A DNA stretch of 64,000 bases from Aphis gossypii (Eukaryota; Arthropoda; Insecta; Hemiptera; Aphididae), in the NCBI RefSeq assembly GCF_020184175.1, contig NC_065533.1, forward strand, positions 51,498,351 through 51,562,350, in the 5' to 3' direction. Shown in pieces: positions 29,701 to 42,984 of the stretch. Every line of letters starts with the position of its first letter. Positions within the stretch are counted from its first letter, which is position 1. The notes below the pieces were generated by a model. The model was not told where the DNA came from, ran no database searches, and saw nothing but the letters and a program-made list of their open reading frames with translations. Made by a program: the position numbers and the translations under genes.

Positions 29701-32700
29701 ATTAGATTCATTATAAAATTTAGAAAAAATATACTATTACCTTTTTGAAAAATATTAAATATAAATTTATAAAAAAATAATAACCAAATTTTTGTTTTTT
29801 AAAACGTTGTTAATATGACAATTTGTTAGCAATTTTCATATTTAGACATAATATTTCATTCTAACAGATGAAAGTATAAAATTATATTCATTTTAAAATT
29901 TAGAAAAAATATGGTATAACTCATTGAATAAAATGATAATATTTTATTTATAAAATGATAAAAAAAAGCTTTTATTTTTGATTATTTACATTCGTATAAA
30001 TATGACTATTTTTTTAATAATTTGCTAATTTAAGACATAATATTTCATTTCAAACTCATGAAAGAATAATCATTAGATGCATTTTAAAATTTAGAAAAAA
30101 TATGATATAACTCATTGAATAAAATGATAATATTTAATTTAGAAAAAAATAATAACCAATTTTTTTTTTTATACGGTGTAAATATGATTATTTTGTTAAT
30201 TATTTTTAAATTTAACAAATAATTTCATTCCTAACAAGATGAAAGTATAATAATTAGGTCATTATAAAATTTAGAAAAAATATACTATTACTTTTTGAAA
30301 AAATATATAATATTAAATTATAAAAAAAATAATAACCAATTTTTTATTTTTAAAACGTTTGTAAATATGACAATTTTTGAGCCATTTTCAAATTTAAGAC
30401 ATAAATTTCATATCAAACACATGAAAGTATAATTATTAGATTCATTTTAAAATTTAGAAAAAATATGATAAAACCCATTGAATAAAATGATAATATTTAA
30501 TTTAGAAAAAAAAAATAACCAATTTTTTATTCTTTATTATTAACATTCATATAAATATGACTTTTTTATTAATAATTTGCTGATTTAAGACAAAAGATTT
30601 CATTCCTAACAGATGAAAGTATAAAAATAAGATTCATTATAAAATTTAGAAAAAATATACTATTACTTTTTGAAAAATATTATAATATTAAATTTAAAAA
30701 GACTAAATACTAATTTTTATTTTTAATGATATAATGTGTTCAAGTAACACACAGAAACTACTGATCAAACACTTTTCACAAACTCACCAGCTAAACACAA
30801 AAATTATCAATATTGCCTATATCCAACCCCTTGAAAACGGTATGCTTTCAATATTATTAGTTCTTATATGAGTGTAAATATGACAATTTTGTTAGTAATT
30901 AGCAAATTAAGACATAAGCTTTCATTCCTAACAGATGAAAGTATAAAAATTACATTCATTTTAAAATTTAGAAAAAATATGATATAACTCATTAAGAAAT
31001 GATAATATTTTATTTATAAAATGAATAAAAACAAAGTTTTATTTTTTATTTACATTTACATTCATAAATATGATTTCTATAATAATTTGCTGAATTAAGA
31101 CATAATATTTCATTCCTAACAGATGAAAGTATAAAAATTACATTCATTTTAAAATTTAGAAAAATATGATATAACTCATTGAATAAAATGATAATATTTT
31201 TTTATAAAATGATAAAACACAAATTTTAATTTTTGATTATTTACATTCGTATAAATATGACTATTTTTTTAATAATTTGCTAATTTAAGACATAATATTC
31301 ATTCTAACAGATGAAAGTATAATAATTAGATTCATTATAAAATTTAGAAAAAATATACTATTACTTTTTGAAAAAATTATAATATTAATTTATAAAAAAA
31401 ATAACCAAATTTTTGTTTTTAAAACGTTGTTAATATGACAATTTTGTTAGCAATTTTCATATTTATGACATAATATTTCATTCCTAACAGATGAAAGTAT
31501 AAAAATTATATTCATTTTAAAATTTAGAAAAAATATGGTATAACTCATTGAATAAATGATAATATTTTATTTATAAAATGATAAAAAAAAGCTTTTATTT
31601 TTGATTATTTACATTCGTATAAATATGACTATTTTTTTAATAATTTGCTAATTTAAGACATAATATTTCATTTCAAACTCATGAAAGAATAATCATTAGA
31701 TGCATTTTAAAATTTAGAAAAAATATGATAACTCATTGAATAAAATGAATATTTAATTTAGAAAAAAAATAATAACCAATTTTTTTTTTTATACGGTGTA
31801 AATATGATTATTTTGTTAATTATTTTTAAATTTAACACATAATATTTCATTCCTAACAGATGAAAGTATAATAATTAGGTTCATTATAAAATTTAGAAAA
31901 AATATACTATTACTTTTTGAAAAATATTATAATATTAAATTAATAAAAAAATAATAACCAAATTTTTATTTTTAAAACGTTTGTAAATATGACAATTTTG
32001 TGAGCCATTTTCAAATTTAAGACATAATATTTCATATCAAACACATGAAAGTATAATTATTAGATTCATTTTAAAATTTAGAAAAAATATGATAAAACCC
32101 ATTGAATAAAATGATAATATTTAATTTAGAAAAAAAAAATAACCAATTTTTATTCTTTATTATTAACATTCATATAATATGACTTTTTTATTAATAATTT
32201 GCTGATTTAAGACAAAAGATTTCATTCCTAACAGATGAAAGTATAAAAATAAGATTCATTATAAAATTTAGAAAAAATATACTATTACTTTTTGAAAAAT
32301 ATTATAATATTAAATTTAAAAAGACTAAATACTAATTTTTATTTTTAATGATATAATGTGTTCAAGTACACACAGAAACTACTGATCAAAACACTTTTCA
32401 CAAACTCACACAGCTAAACACAAAAATTATTCAATATTGCCTATATCCAACCCCTTGAAAACGGTATGCTTTCAATATTATTAGTTCTTATATGAGTGTA
32501 AATATGACAATTTTGTTAGTAATTAGCAAATTTAAGACATAAGCTTTCATTCCTAACAGATGAAAGTATAAAAATTACATCATTTTAAAATTTAGAAAAA
32601 AATGATATAACTCATTAAGTAAAATGATAATATTTTATTTATAAAATGATAAAAACAAAGTTTTATTTTTATTATTTACATTCATATAAATATGACTTCT

Positions 32701-35700
32701 TATTAATAATTTGCTGAATTAAGACATAATATTTCATTCCTAACAGATGAAAGTATAAAAATTACATTCATTTTAAAATTTAGAAAAAATATGATATAAC
32801 TCATTGAATAAAATGATAAATTTATTTATAAAATGATTAAAAACAAAATTTTAATTTTTGATTATTACATTCGTATAAATATGACTATTTTTTTATAATT
32901 TGCTAATTTAAGACATAATATTTCATTCCTAACAGATGAAAGTATAATAATTAGATTCATTATAAAATTTAGAAAAAATATACTATTACTTTTTGAAAAA
33001 TATTATAATATTAAATTTATAAAAAAATAATAACCAAATTTTTGTTTTTAAAACGTTTGTTAATATGACAATTTTGTTAGCAATTTTCATATTTATGACA
33101 TAATATTTCATTCCTACAGATGAAAGTATAAAAATTATATTCATTTTAAAATTTAGAAAAAATATGGTATAACTCATTGAATAAAATGATAATATTTTAT
33201 TTATAAAATGATAAAAAAAAGCTTTTATTTTTTATTTACATTCGTATAAATATGACTATTTTTTTAATAATTTGCTAATTTAAGACATAATATTTCATTT
33301 CAAACTCATGAAAGAATAATCATTACATTCATTTTAATTTAGAAAAAATATGATAAATTCATTGAATAAAATGATAATATTTTAATTAATAAAAAAATAA
33401 TAACCAATTTTTTTTTTTTAAACTGTGTAAATATGACAATTTTGTGAGCCATTTTCAAATTTAGACTTAATATTTCATTCTAACAGATGAAAGTATAATA
33501 ATTAGATTCATTATAAAATTTAGAAAAAATTACTATTACTTTTTGAAAAATATTATAATATTTTAAATAAAAAAAATAATAACCAATTTTTTTTTTTAAA
33601 CTGTGTAAATATGATTATTTTTTTAATAATTGCTAATTTAAGACATAATATTTCATTTCAAACACATGAAAGTATAAGCATTAGATTCATTATAAAATTT
33701 AGAAAAATATGATATAACTCATTGTATAAAATGATAATATTTTATTTATAAAATGATAAAAACAAAGTTTTAATTTTTGATTATTTACATTCGTATAAAT
33801 ATGACTATATTTTTAATAATTTGCTAATTTAAGACATAACATTTCATTTCAAACACATAAAAGTATAATCATTAGATTCATTTTAAAATTTAGAAAAAAT
33901 ATGATATAACTCATTGACAAAAATGATAATATATATTTTAGAAAAAAATAATAACAATTTTTTATTTTTTATTATTTACATTCATATAATTTGACTTTTT
34001 TATTAATACTTTGCTGATTTTAGACATAATATTTCATTCTAACAGATGAAAGTATAATAATAAGATTAATTATAAAATTTAGAAAAAATATACTATTACT
34101 TTTTGAAAAATATTATAATATTAAATTTAAAAAGACTAAATACTAATTTTTATTTTTAATGATATAATGTGTTCAAGTAACACACAGAAACTACTGATCA
34201 AACACTTTTCACAAACTCACACAGCTAAACACAAAAATTATTCAATATTGCCTATATCCAACCCCTTGAAAACGGTATGCTTTCAATATTATTAGTTCTT
34301 ATATGAGTGTAAATATGACAATTTTGTTAGTAATTAGCAAATTTAAGACATAAGATTTCATTTCTAACAGATGAAAGTATAAAAATTATATTCATTTTAA
34401 AATTTAGAAAAAATATGGTATAACTCATTGAATAAAATGATAATATTTTATTTATAAAATGATAAAAACAAAGTTTTATTTTTTATTATTTACATTCATA
34501 TAAATATGACTTTTTTATTAATAATTTGCTGATTTAAGACATAATATTTCATTCCTAACAGATGAAAGTATAATAATTAGATTCATTATAAAAATTAGAA
34601 AAAAAATACTATTACTTTTTGAAAAATATTATAATATTAAATTTATAAAAAATCAATAACAAAATTTTTATTTTTAAAACGTTTGTAAATATGACAATTT
34701 TGTGAGCCATTTTCAAATTTAAGACTTAATATTTCATTTCTAACAGATGAAAGTATAATAATTAGATTCATTATAAAATTTAGAAAAAATTTACTATTAC
34801 TTTTTGAAAAATATTATAATATTTTAATTAATAAAAAAATAATAACCAATTTTTTTTTTTTTAAACTGTGTAAATATGATTATTTTTTTAATAATTTGCT
34901 AATTTAAGACATAATATTTCATTCCTAACAGATGAAAGTATAATAATTAGATTCATTATAAAATTTAGAAAAAATATACTATTACTTTTTGAAAAATATT
35001 ATAATATTAAATTTATAAAAAAATAATAACCAAATTTTTGTTTTTAAAACGTTTGTTAATATGACAATTTTGTTAGCAATTTTCATATTTATGACATAAT
35101 ATTTCATTTCAATCAGATGAATGGATAACCATTATATTCATTTTAAAATTTAGAAAAAATATGATATAACTCATTGTATAAAATGATAATATTTTATTTA
35201 TAAAATGATAATATTTTATTTATAAAATGATAATATTTTATTTATAAAATGATAAAAACAAAGTTTTAATTTTTGATTATTTACATTCGTATAAATATGA
35301 CTATATTTTTAATAATTTGCTAATTTAAGACATAACATTTCATTTCAAACACATGAAAGTATAATTATTAGATTCATTTTAAAATTTAGAAAAAATATGA
35401 TAAAACCCATTGAATAAAATGATAATATTTAATTTAGAAAAAAAAAATAACCAATTTTTTATTTTTTATTATTTACATTCATATAAATATGACTTTTTTA
35501 TTAATAATTTGCTGATTTAAGACAAAAGATTTCATTCCTAACAGATGAAAGTATAAAAATAAGATTCATTATAAAATTTAGAAAAAATATACTATTACTT
35601 TTTGAAAAATATTATAATATTAAATTTAAAAAGACTAAATACTAATTTTTATTTTTAATGATATAATGTGTTCAAGTAACACACAGAAACTACTGATCAA

Positions 35701-38700
35701 ACCCTTTTCACAAACTCACACAGCTAAACACAAAAATTATTCAATATTGCCTATATCCAACCCCTTGAAAACGGTATGCTTTCAATATTATTAGTTCTTA
35801 TATGAGTGTAAATATGACAATTTTGTTAGTAATTAGCAAATTAAGACATAAGATTTCATTTCTAACAGATGAAAGTATAAAAATTATATTCATTTTAAAA
35901 TTTAGAAAAAATATGGTATAACTCATTGAATAAAATGATAATATTTTATTTATAAAATGATAAAAACAAAGTTTTATTTTTTATTATTTACATTCATATA
36001 AATATGACTTTTTTATTAATAATTTGCTGATTTAAGACATAATATTTCATTCCTAACAGATGAAAGTATAATAATTAGATTCATTATAAAAATTAGAAAA
36101 AAAATACTATTACTTTTTGAAAAATATTATAATATTAAATTTATAAAAAATCAATAACAAAATTTTTATTTTTAAAACGTTTGTAAATATGACAATTTTG
36201 TGAGCCATTTTCAAATTTAAGACTTAATATTTCATTTCTAACAGATGAAAGTATAATAATTAGATTCATTATAAAATTTAGAAAAAATTTACTATTACTT
36301 TTTGAAAAATATTATAATATTTTAATTAATAAAAAAATAATAACCAATTTTTTTTTTTTAAACTGTGTAAATATGATTATTTTTTTAATAATTTGCTAAT
36401 TTAAGACATAATATTTCATTCCTAACAGATGAAAGTATAATAATTAGATTCATTATAAAATTTAGAAAAAATATACTATTACTTTTTGAAAAATATTATA
36501 ATATTAAATTTATAAAAAAATAATAACCAAATTTTTGTTTTTAAAACGTTTGTTAATATGACAATTTTGTTAGCAATTTTCATATTTATGACATAATATT
36601 TCATTTCAATCAGATGAATGGATAACCATTATATTCATTTTAAAATTTAGAAAAAATATGATATAACTCATTGTATAAAATGATAATATTTTATTTATAA
36701 AATGATAAAAACAAAGTTTTAATTTTTGATTATTTACATTCGTATAAATATGACTATATTTTTAATAATTTGCTAATTTAAGACATAACATTTCATTTCA
36801 AACACATGAAAGTATAATTATTAGATTCATTTTAAAATTTAGAAAAAATATGATAAAACCCATTGAATAAAATGATAATATTTAATTTAGAAAAAAAAAA
36901 TAACCAATTTTTTATTCTTTATTATTAACATTCATATAAATATGACTTTTTTATTAATAATTTGCTGATTTAAGACAAAAGATTTCATTCCTAACAGATG
37001 AAAGTATAAAAATAAGATTCATTATAAAATTTAGAAAAAATATACTATTACTTTTTGAAAAATATTATAATATTAAATTTAAAAAGACTAAATACTAATT
37101 TTTATTTTTAATGATATAATGTGTTCAAGTAACACACAGAAACTACTGATCAAACCCTTTTCACAAACTCACACAGCTAAACACAAAAATTATTCAATAT
37201 TGCCTATATCCAACCCCTTGAAAACGGTATGCTTTCAATATTATTAGTTCTTATATGAGTGTAAATATGACAATTTTGTTAGTAATTAGCAAATTTAAGA
37301 CATAAGCTTTCATTCCTAACAGATGAAAGTATAAAAATTACATTCATTTTAAAATTTAGAAAAAATATGATATAACTCATTAAGTAAAATGATAATATTT
37401 TATTTATAAAATGATAAAAACAAAGTTTTAATTTTTGATTATTTACATTCGTATAAATATGACAATTTTGTTAGTAATTAGTAAATTTAAGACATAAGAT
37501 TTCATTTCTAACAGATGAAAGTATAAAAATTATATTCATTTTAAAATTTAGAAAAAATATGGTATAACTCATTGAATAAAATGATAATATTTTATTTATA
37601 AAATGATAAAAAAAACGATAAATCTTTGATTATTTACATTCGTATAAATATGACTATTTTTTTAATAATTTGCTAATTTAAGACATAATATTTCATTTCA
37701 AACTCATGAAAGTATAATCATTACATTCATTTTTAAATTTAGAAAAAATATGATAAATTCATTGAATAAAATGATAATATTTTAATTAATAAAAAAATAA
37801 TAACCAATTTTTTTTTTTTAAACTGTGTAAATATGATTATTTTGTTAATAATTTTCAAATTTAAGACATAATATTTCATTCCTAACAGATGAAAGTATAA
37901 TAATTAGGTGCATTATAAAATGTAGAAAAAATATACTATTACTTTTTGAAAAATATTTTATTTATAAAATGATAAAAACAAAGTTTTAATTTTTGATTAT
38001 TTACATTCGTATAAATATGACAATTTTGTTAGCAATTTTCAAATTTAAGACATACTATTTCATTTCAAACAGATGAAAGTATAAAAATTATATTCATTTT
38101 AAAATTTAGAAAAAATATGATATAACTCATTGAATAAAATTATAATATTAAATTTAAAAAGACTAAATACTAATTTTTAATTTTTAATGATATAATGTGT
38201 TCAAGTAACACACAGAAACTAATGATCAAACACTTTTCACAAACTCACACAGCTAAACACAAAAATTATTCAATATTGCCTTTATCCAACCCCTTGAAAA
38301 CGGTATGCTTTCAATGTTATTAGTTCTTATATGAGTGTAAATATGACAATTTTGTTAGTAATTAGCAAATTTAAGACATAAGACTTCATTCCTAACAGAT
38401 GAAAGGATAACCATTAGATTCATTATAAAATTTAGAAAAAATATGATATAACTCATTGACAAAAATGATAATATATAATTTAGAAAAAAATAATAACCAA
38501 TTTTTTATTTTTTATTATTTACATTCATACAAATATGACTCTTTTATTAATACTTTGCTGATTTAAGACATAATATTTCATTCCTAACAGATGAAAGGAT
38601 AACCCATTAGATTCGTTTTAAAATTTAGAAAAAATATACTTTTACTTTTTGAAAAATATTATAATATTTAATTTAGAAAAACATAATAACCAATTTTTTA

Positions 38701-39800
38701 TTCTTTTTATTTACATTCATATAAATATGACTTTTTATTAATAATTTAATAAAACACTTTTCACAAACTCACACAGCTAAACACAAATATTATTCAATAT
38801 TGCCTATATCCAACCCCTTGAAAACGGTATGCTTTCAATATTATTAGTTCTTATATGAGTGTAAATATGACAATTTTGTTAGTAATTAGCAAATTTAAGA
38901 CATAAGATTTCATTTCTAACAGATGAAAGTATAAAAATTACATTCATTTTAAAATTTAGAAAAAATATGATATAACTCATTGAATAAAATGATAATATTT
39001 TATTTATAAAATGATAAAAAAAAGTTTTAATTTTTGATTATTTACATTCGTATAAATATGACTATTTTTTTAATAATTTGCTTATTTAAGACATAATATT
39101 TAATTGCAAACACATGAAAGTATAAGCATTAGATTCATTTTAAAATTTAGAAAAAATATGATAAACTCATAGAATAAAATGATAATATTTAATTTATAAA
39201 AAAATAATAACCAATTTTTTATTTTTATACTGTGTAAATATGATTATTTTGTAAATAATTTTCAAATTTAAGACATAATATTTCATTCCTAACAGATGAA
39301 AGTATAATAATTAGGTGCATTATAAAATTTAGAAAAAATATACTATTACTTATAAAAATTATAATATTAAATTTATAAAAATATAAAAACAAAGTCTTAA
39401 TAATTTAATTATTTACATTCGTATAAATATGACTATTTTGTTTATAATTTGCTTTTTTAAGACATAATATTTCATTTCTATCAGATGAAAGTATAATCAT
39501 TAGATTCATTTTAATATTTAGAAAAATATAATATAACTCATTGAAAAAAATGATAATATCAAATTTAAAAAGACTAAAAACTAATTTTTACTTTTTAATT
39601 ATTTACATTCATTTTTATATCACTATTTTGTTTATAATTTGCTAATTTAAGACATATTATTTCATTTCAAACACATGAAAGTATAACCATAAGATTAATT
39701 TTAAAATTTAGAAAAAATATGATATAACTTATTGCATAAAATGATAAATTTAATTTATAAAAAAATTAAATATAATTTTTAGTTTTTAGTACGTTTATGA
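14788..39800. repeat. Satellite array, main segment with higher-order structure
   Basis: About 25 kb of head-to-tail monomers of roughly 187-191 bp. For example, successive ATTCATATAA and ATTCGTATAA phrases at 17,301 and 17,492 are 191 bp apart. Monomers differ mainly in the linker before the TTTACATTC phrase (AATAATAACCAA, AAAAACAAAGTTT or AAAAAAAGCTTTT types). A variant about 143 bp longer carries AGACTAAATACTAA, TGTTCAAGTAACACACAGAAACT and CCAACCCCTTGAAAACGG, and recurs 19 times in this segment. There are no protein-coding signs; open frames are accidents of the repeated AT-rich unit. Divergence rises after about 39,350, the right edge. Insect satellites of this kind are usually heterochromatic (established); its chromosomal place is unknown. 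Confidence 0.95.
35183..35250 (+). repeat. 22-bp triplication inside one satellite monomer
   Basis: The phrase ATGATAATATTTTATTTATAAA occurs three times in a row, starting at 35,183, 35,205 and 35,227, where other monomers have it once. The two extra units account for nearly all of the additional 46 bp in the interval between the marker monomers at 34,258 and 35,757 compared with 35,757 to 37,210. Confidence 0.85.
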
Positions 39801-40109
39801 ATATGACTATTTTGTTTTTAAAATTAGGTTATGCTAGGTTAAAAATTTTGTTATTACCATTAGATTCATATTTAAATGTAGGTTAACTATAATATAACTT
39901 ATTGATTAAAATGATAATACTTAATTTAAAAAAAGTAGAACCTAACTTTCAATTTTTGATTTTTAATTTGCATGTAACTATGCCAACTTCCTATTTAGTT
40001 TTAATGAGTCATCTTGGAGAAGTCTATTATATTTACGAAAATGAATTTATAATATATGGTTTAAATATATTTAAACTAATAAACTATAAATATTGATGTA
40101 GTCGTAATT
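39801..40109. other. Degenerate right flank of the satellite
   Basis: Satellite phrases such as ATGACTATTTTG and ATAACTTATTGATTAAAATGATAATA are still recognisable up to about 39,920 but no longer in regular order. From there to 40,109 I see no coding or RNA feature. The short open frame at 39,902-40,096 has no recognisable domain and starts in satellite-derived sequence. Confidence 0.6.
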
Positions 40110-41102
40110 TGTGTAGTGAGTATATGCTTAAATGGGCTTGGTAAATAAATGTGAGGGGCTTTTCCCCCCACAACCGTCAAATATATACTACTTTAATATA
40201 TTAAAGCGTGGATTTGTATGTATTTATTGTAATTACAAATTTATTCTGGTTGATAGTATAATGTGCTTACTGCTAAGTGAGTAAAAAATTTGTTTTATAA
40301 CATAATGATTTAAAAAATGAAACTTTTTAATGCATATTTTTGCATTATTTTGAAATTTTTCTATTTTAAGGGCTTACTTTAAAATTTTATTTGTGTATTT
40401 TATCTTTTAGGGCATATATATTTCGATGTTTTGTTTTAAACATTTTTTAAATTTATACTGTTGTTTTTTATGATATAAGAAAAAGATATTACATTTTTAT
40501 ACTTTTGATTAATATAAAAATAAATTAATAGGTGTAGGTATATTTGTAGGAATAAACAGTTTTTCCAAAAATGGTCTTAAATAGGGCTTAGATCAATCGG
40601 GGAAATAAAATAATAAAATATCTATTACGACCATGATTGTCGATTGACATTATTTTATATGATCATCATTTTTTTATGCATATTATTTATTTTTATGATT
40701 ATTTTAACATTTTAATGTATATATATTAATACATATTTAAGACTTTTTAGCGCATGTTTTATTGGTTTTTAATACATATTAATCCGCGCTTTAATTATTA
40801 TATTATAATTTATTTTTTATTATTATATCTATATTATGAGTTAATGACACATAGATAGTAAGTAATTAAGTAATATAAACAGCTGTTTTAATTATGAAAA
40901 CCGTAAAATCAATAAGGTTAGTTTATTTTTATTTATTAATTCAAAATCATATATCAAATTGGTAAGTTTGTAGAATAATTAATGCAATCCCATACGTGTG
41001 TACCCGCGTATCATGTGTTATTCTATAAGTATACGCACTTACAGAAAAACTGAGAAGTGAGTATACGCCGTACACCCGCATATATGCTCCACTACACCAC
41101 TG
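40110..41102. mobile_element. Candidate non-autonomous DNA element
   Basis: The left end TGTGTAGTGAGTATATGC (from about 40,110) and the reverse complement of the right end, GGTGTAGTGGAGCATATATGC (to about 41,102), are similar, giving imperfect terminal inverted repeats around about 1 kb of AT-rich non-coding DNA. A GGGGCTTTTCCCC hairpin lies at about 40,154-40,168. I found no clear target-site duplication, so the boundaries and superfamily are unresolved. Confidence 0.35.
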
Positions 41103-41601
41103 ACTATAATATCATAAATATTGTGTTTGCGCGATAGTACCAGGCACCAGCTACCCAATACTCCATAGCCGGGCATAGAATAATGTAGACTGGAATTTGG
41201 AACAAGTAATACCTACCGTACCTCTTTATTTAACATTTAGTAACTAAACTATTCGGTGAAACATAATTGCGCCCTTGCTAATGATTAACTAATGATTCAT
41301 TACCAGTTAAAACGATTTAAACTCTCATAATCTTCAGAATACTCCGAATATACATTTTTCTTAGTAAATTTGCGAGCATCATCGACAATTATTCCCTCCT
41401 GACGTTAATTATTAAAAAAAATTAAATAAAAAAATATAAAAATAATAATAATTAAAAAATAATTAATATTATTAATATTATAATAATAATAATTTAATAT
41501 AATTAAATTGTAACTAATGAAATGCATTAAAAAAATGTGTTTACGCTTGTGTGAGAATATAGCTAATTATATTGATATCAATTATCACTACCAACAGTTT
41601 A
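41103..41601. other. Non-coding, AT-rich
   Basis: No gene seen. It contains low-complexity AAT/ATT tracts at about 41,410-41,510 next to the Harbinger element. Confidence 0.5.
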
Positions 41602-41638
41602 CGGCTAGGTTCACATGGACGCGCGTACACGTAACAAA

Positions 41639-42197
41639 GTAACAATCACAAATGATAACAAATCACAGTACAATAATAATACAATTTTGAGCAAAATTAT
41701 GTATATTTAAAAATAATATTTATTGAAAATATGCATTTCGATTTAATAACTGGAGTTCTTATAGAATAGTAAATGAGGCTCATTTAATGAGTCTAGACGG
41801 TTGACGGTGTCTTTAATAATATTATTAATTACATTTTACATTATTTCCTTTATTAATATAATAATATATATTACCTTTATAGTTTATACATTTATGTTAT
41901 ACAAATAAGTGAATTAATAATGTATATTAAATCGGGTACACAAACACAATGTACCTTATGCATTTTTTAGTACCTATATTATATTACCTATATATTTTAA
42001 AAATGTTAAATGCCGCCTTTGAAAAATGCAGTCCTAGGCGGGGGCCTATGACGCCTACCCCTTGAGCCGTGCCGGTTAGGCGCCACCACTACTGTGTTTG
42101 GGGACCTAAACGCGCGTGTCAACTGAACGGTCCGATAACAGTCAACAGTATTTAATTTTGCGATGCCACGCGCGTTTACGCGCGGAAATAGAATCTT
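41639..42197 (+). repeat. Left arm of a large palindrome in the Harbinger element
   Basis: This arm is an imperfect inverted copy of 42,309-42,860. Matching landmarks include GGAAATAGAATC against its inverse at the centre, CTGAACGGTCCGATAAC against GTTATCGGACCGTTCAG, GACGGTGTCTTTAATAATATTATT against its inverse near 42,700, and GTAACAATC against GATTGTTAC at the outer edge. The arms are about 555 bp each and are separated by about 110 bp holding two further terminal-repeat copies. The palindrome looks like a head-to-head duplication of the 5' untranslated end of the element. Confidence 0.85.
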
Positions 42198-42308
42198 AGG
42201 CTAGGTTCACATGGACATGGTTAATCGCGCGTATTTAGATATGCGAGTTTCTTATACATCGTTCACATGGACGCGCGTACACGCGAGTCGATCGCGACAA
42301 CGACGCAA

Positions 42309-42860
42309 AATTCTATTTCCGCGCGTAGCTTCGCGAAATTAAATACTGTTGATTGTTATCGGACCGTTCAGTTGACACGCGCGTTTAGATCCCCACACAC
42401 AATAGTGGTGGCGCCTAATCGGCACAGCTCAAGGGATATGCGACATAGGGCGGAATTTTTCAGAGGTGGCATTTAACATTTTTAAAATATATAATATAAT
42501 ATGCTAAAAAATACATTTTGTGGCTATACCATGTGACCATAATTACGTTTGTGTGGGTGTGTAGATACTTTGTGTTTGTGTATCCGATTTCCGAAGTATA
42601 CATTTTTAATTTACTTTGTATATAATAAATGTATAAAGGTAATATATATTAATATATATTAATAAAGGAAATAATATAAAATAAAATTAATGATAATAAT
42701 ATTATTATTAAAGACACCGTCTAGACTCATTTACTATTCTAAGAACGCCAGTTATTAAAGCGAAATGTATATTTTCAATAAATGTTATTTTTGAACATAA
42801 TATATTATTATATTATGAAATTGTACTGTGGTTTATTTTGTGATCAATTGCGATTGTTAC
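42309..42860 (-). repeat. Right arm of the Harbinger palindrome
   Basis: Inverse partner of 41,639-42,197. It ends about 125 bp before the MADF start codon, so it probably represents the original 5' leader, with the left arm being the duplicated copy. The open frame at 42,267-42,476 lies in this GC-richer leader and has no recognisable domain. Confidence 0.8.
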
Positions 42861-42984
42861 CGTGAGCAGCTTGTGTCACTCGTATCACTTTATTAAATAT
42901 TATAGTTTACTTTCACCGTGATCGGTTTGAATATCGTGTGAATTTATTATTCTTTGAAAAAAAGTGTCTTTTGTATAAAAAAAT

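Noticed and set aside
32986..33177. Open frame nearly identical to the one at 27,730
   Set aside because: Same satellite monomer in another copy, not a conserved gene.
11135..39800. CRISPR-like array of direct repeats
   Set aside because: There are no unique spacers of constant length; whole monomers repeat head to tail in a eukaryotic AT-rich satellite.
42267..42476. 69-codon open frame inside the Harbinger leader
   Set aside because: It lies in the palindromic, CpG-rich end of the element, and its inverted copy is not open in the equivalent frame.
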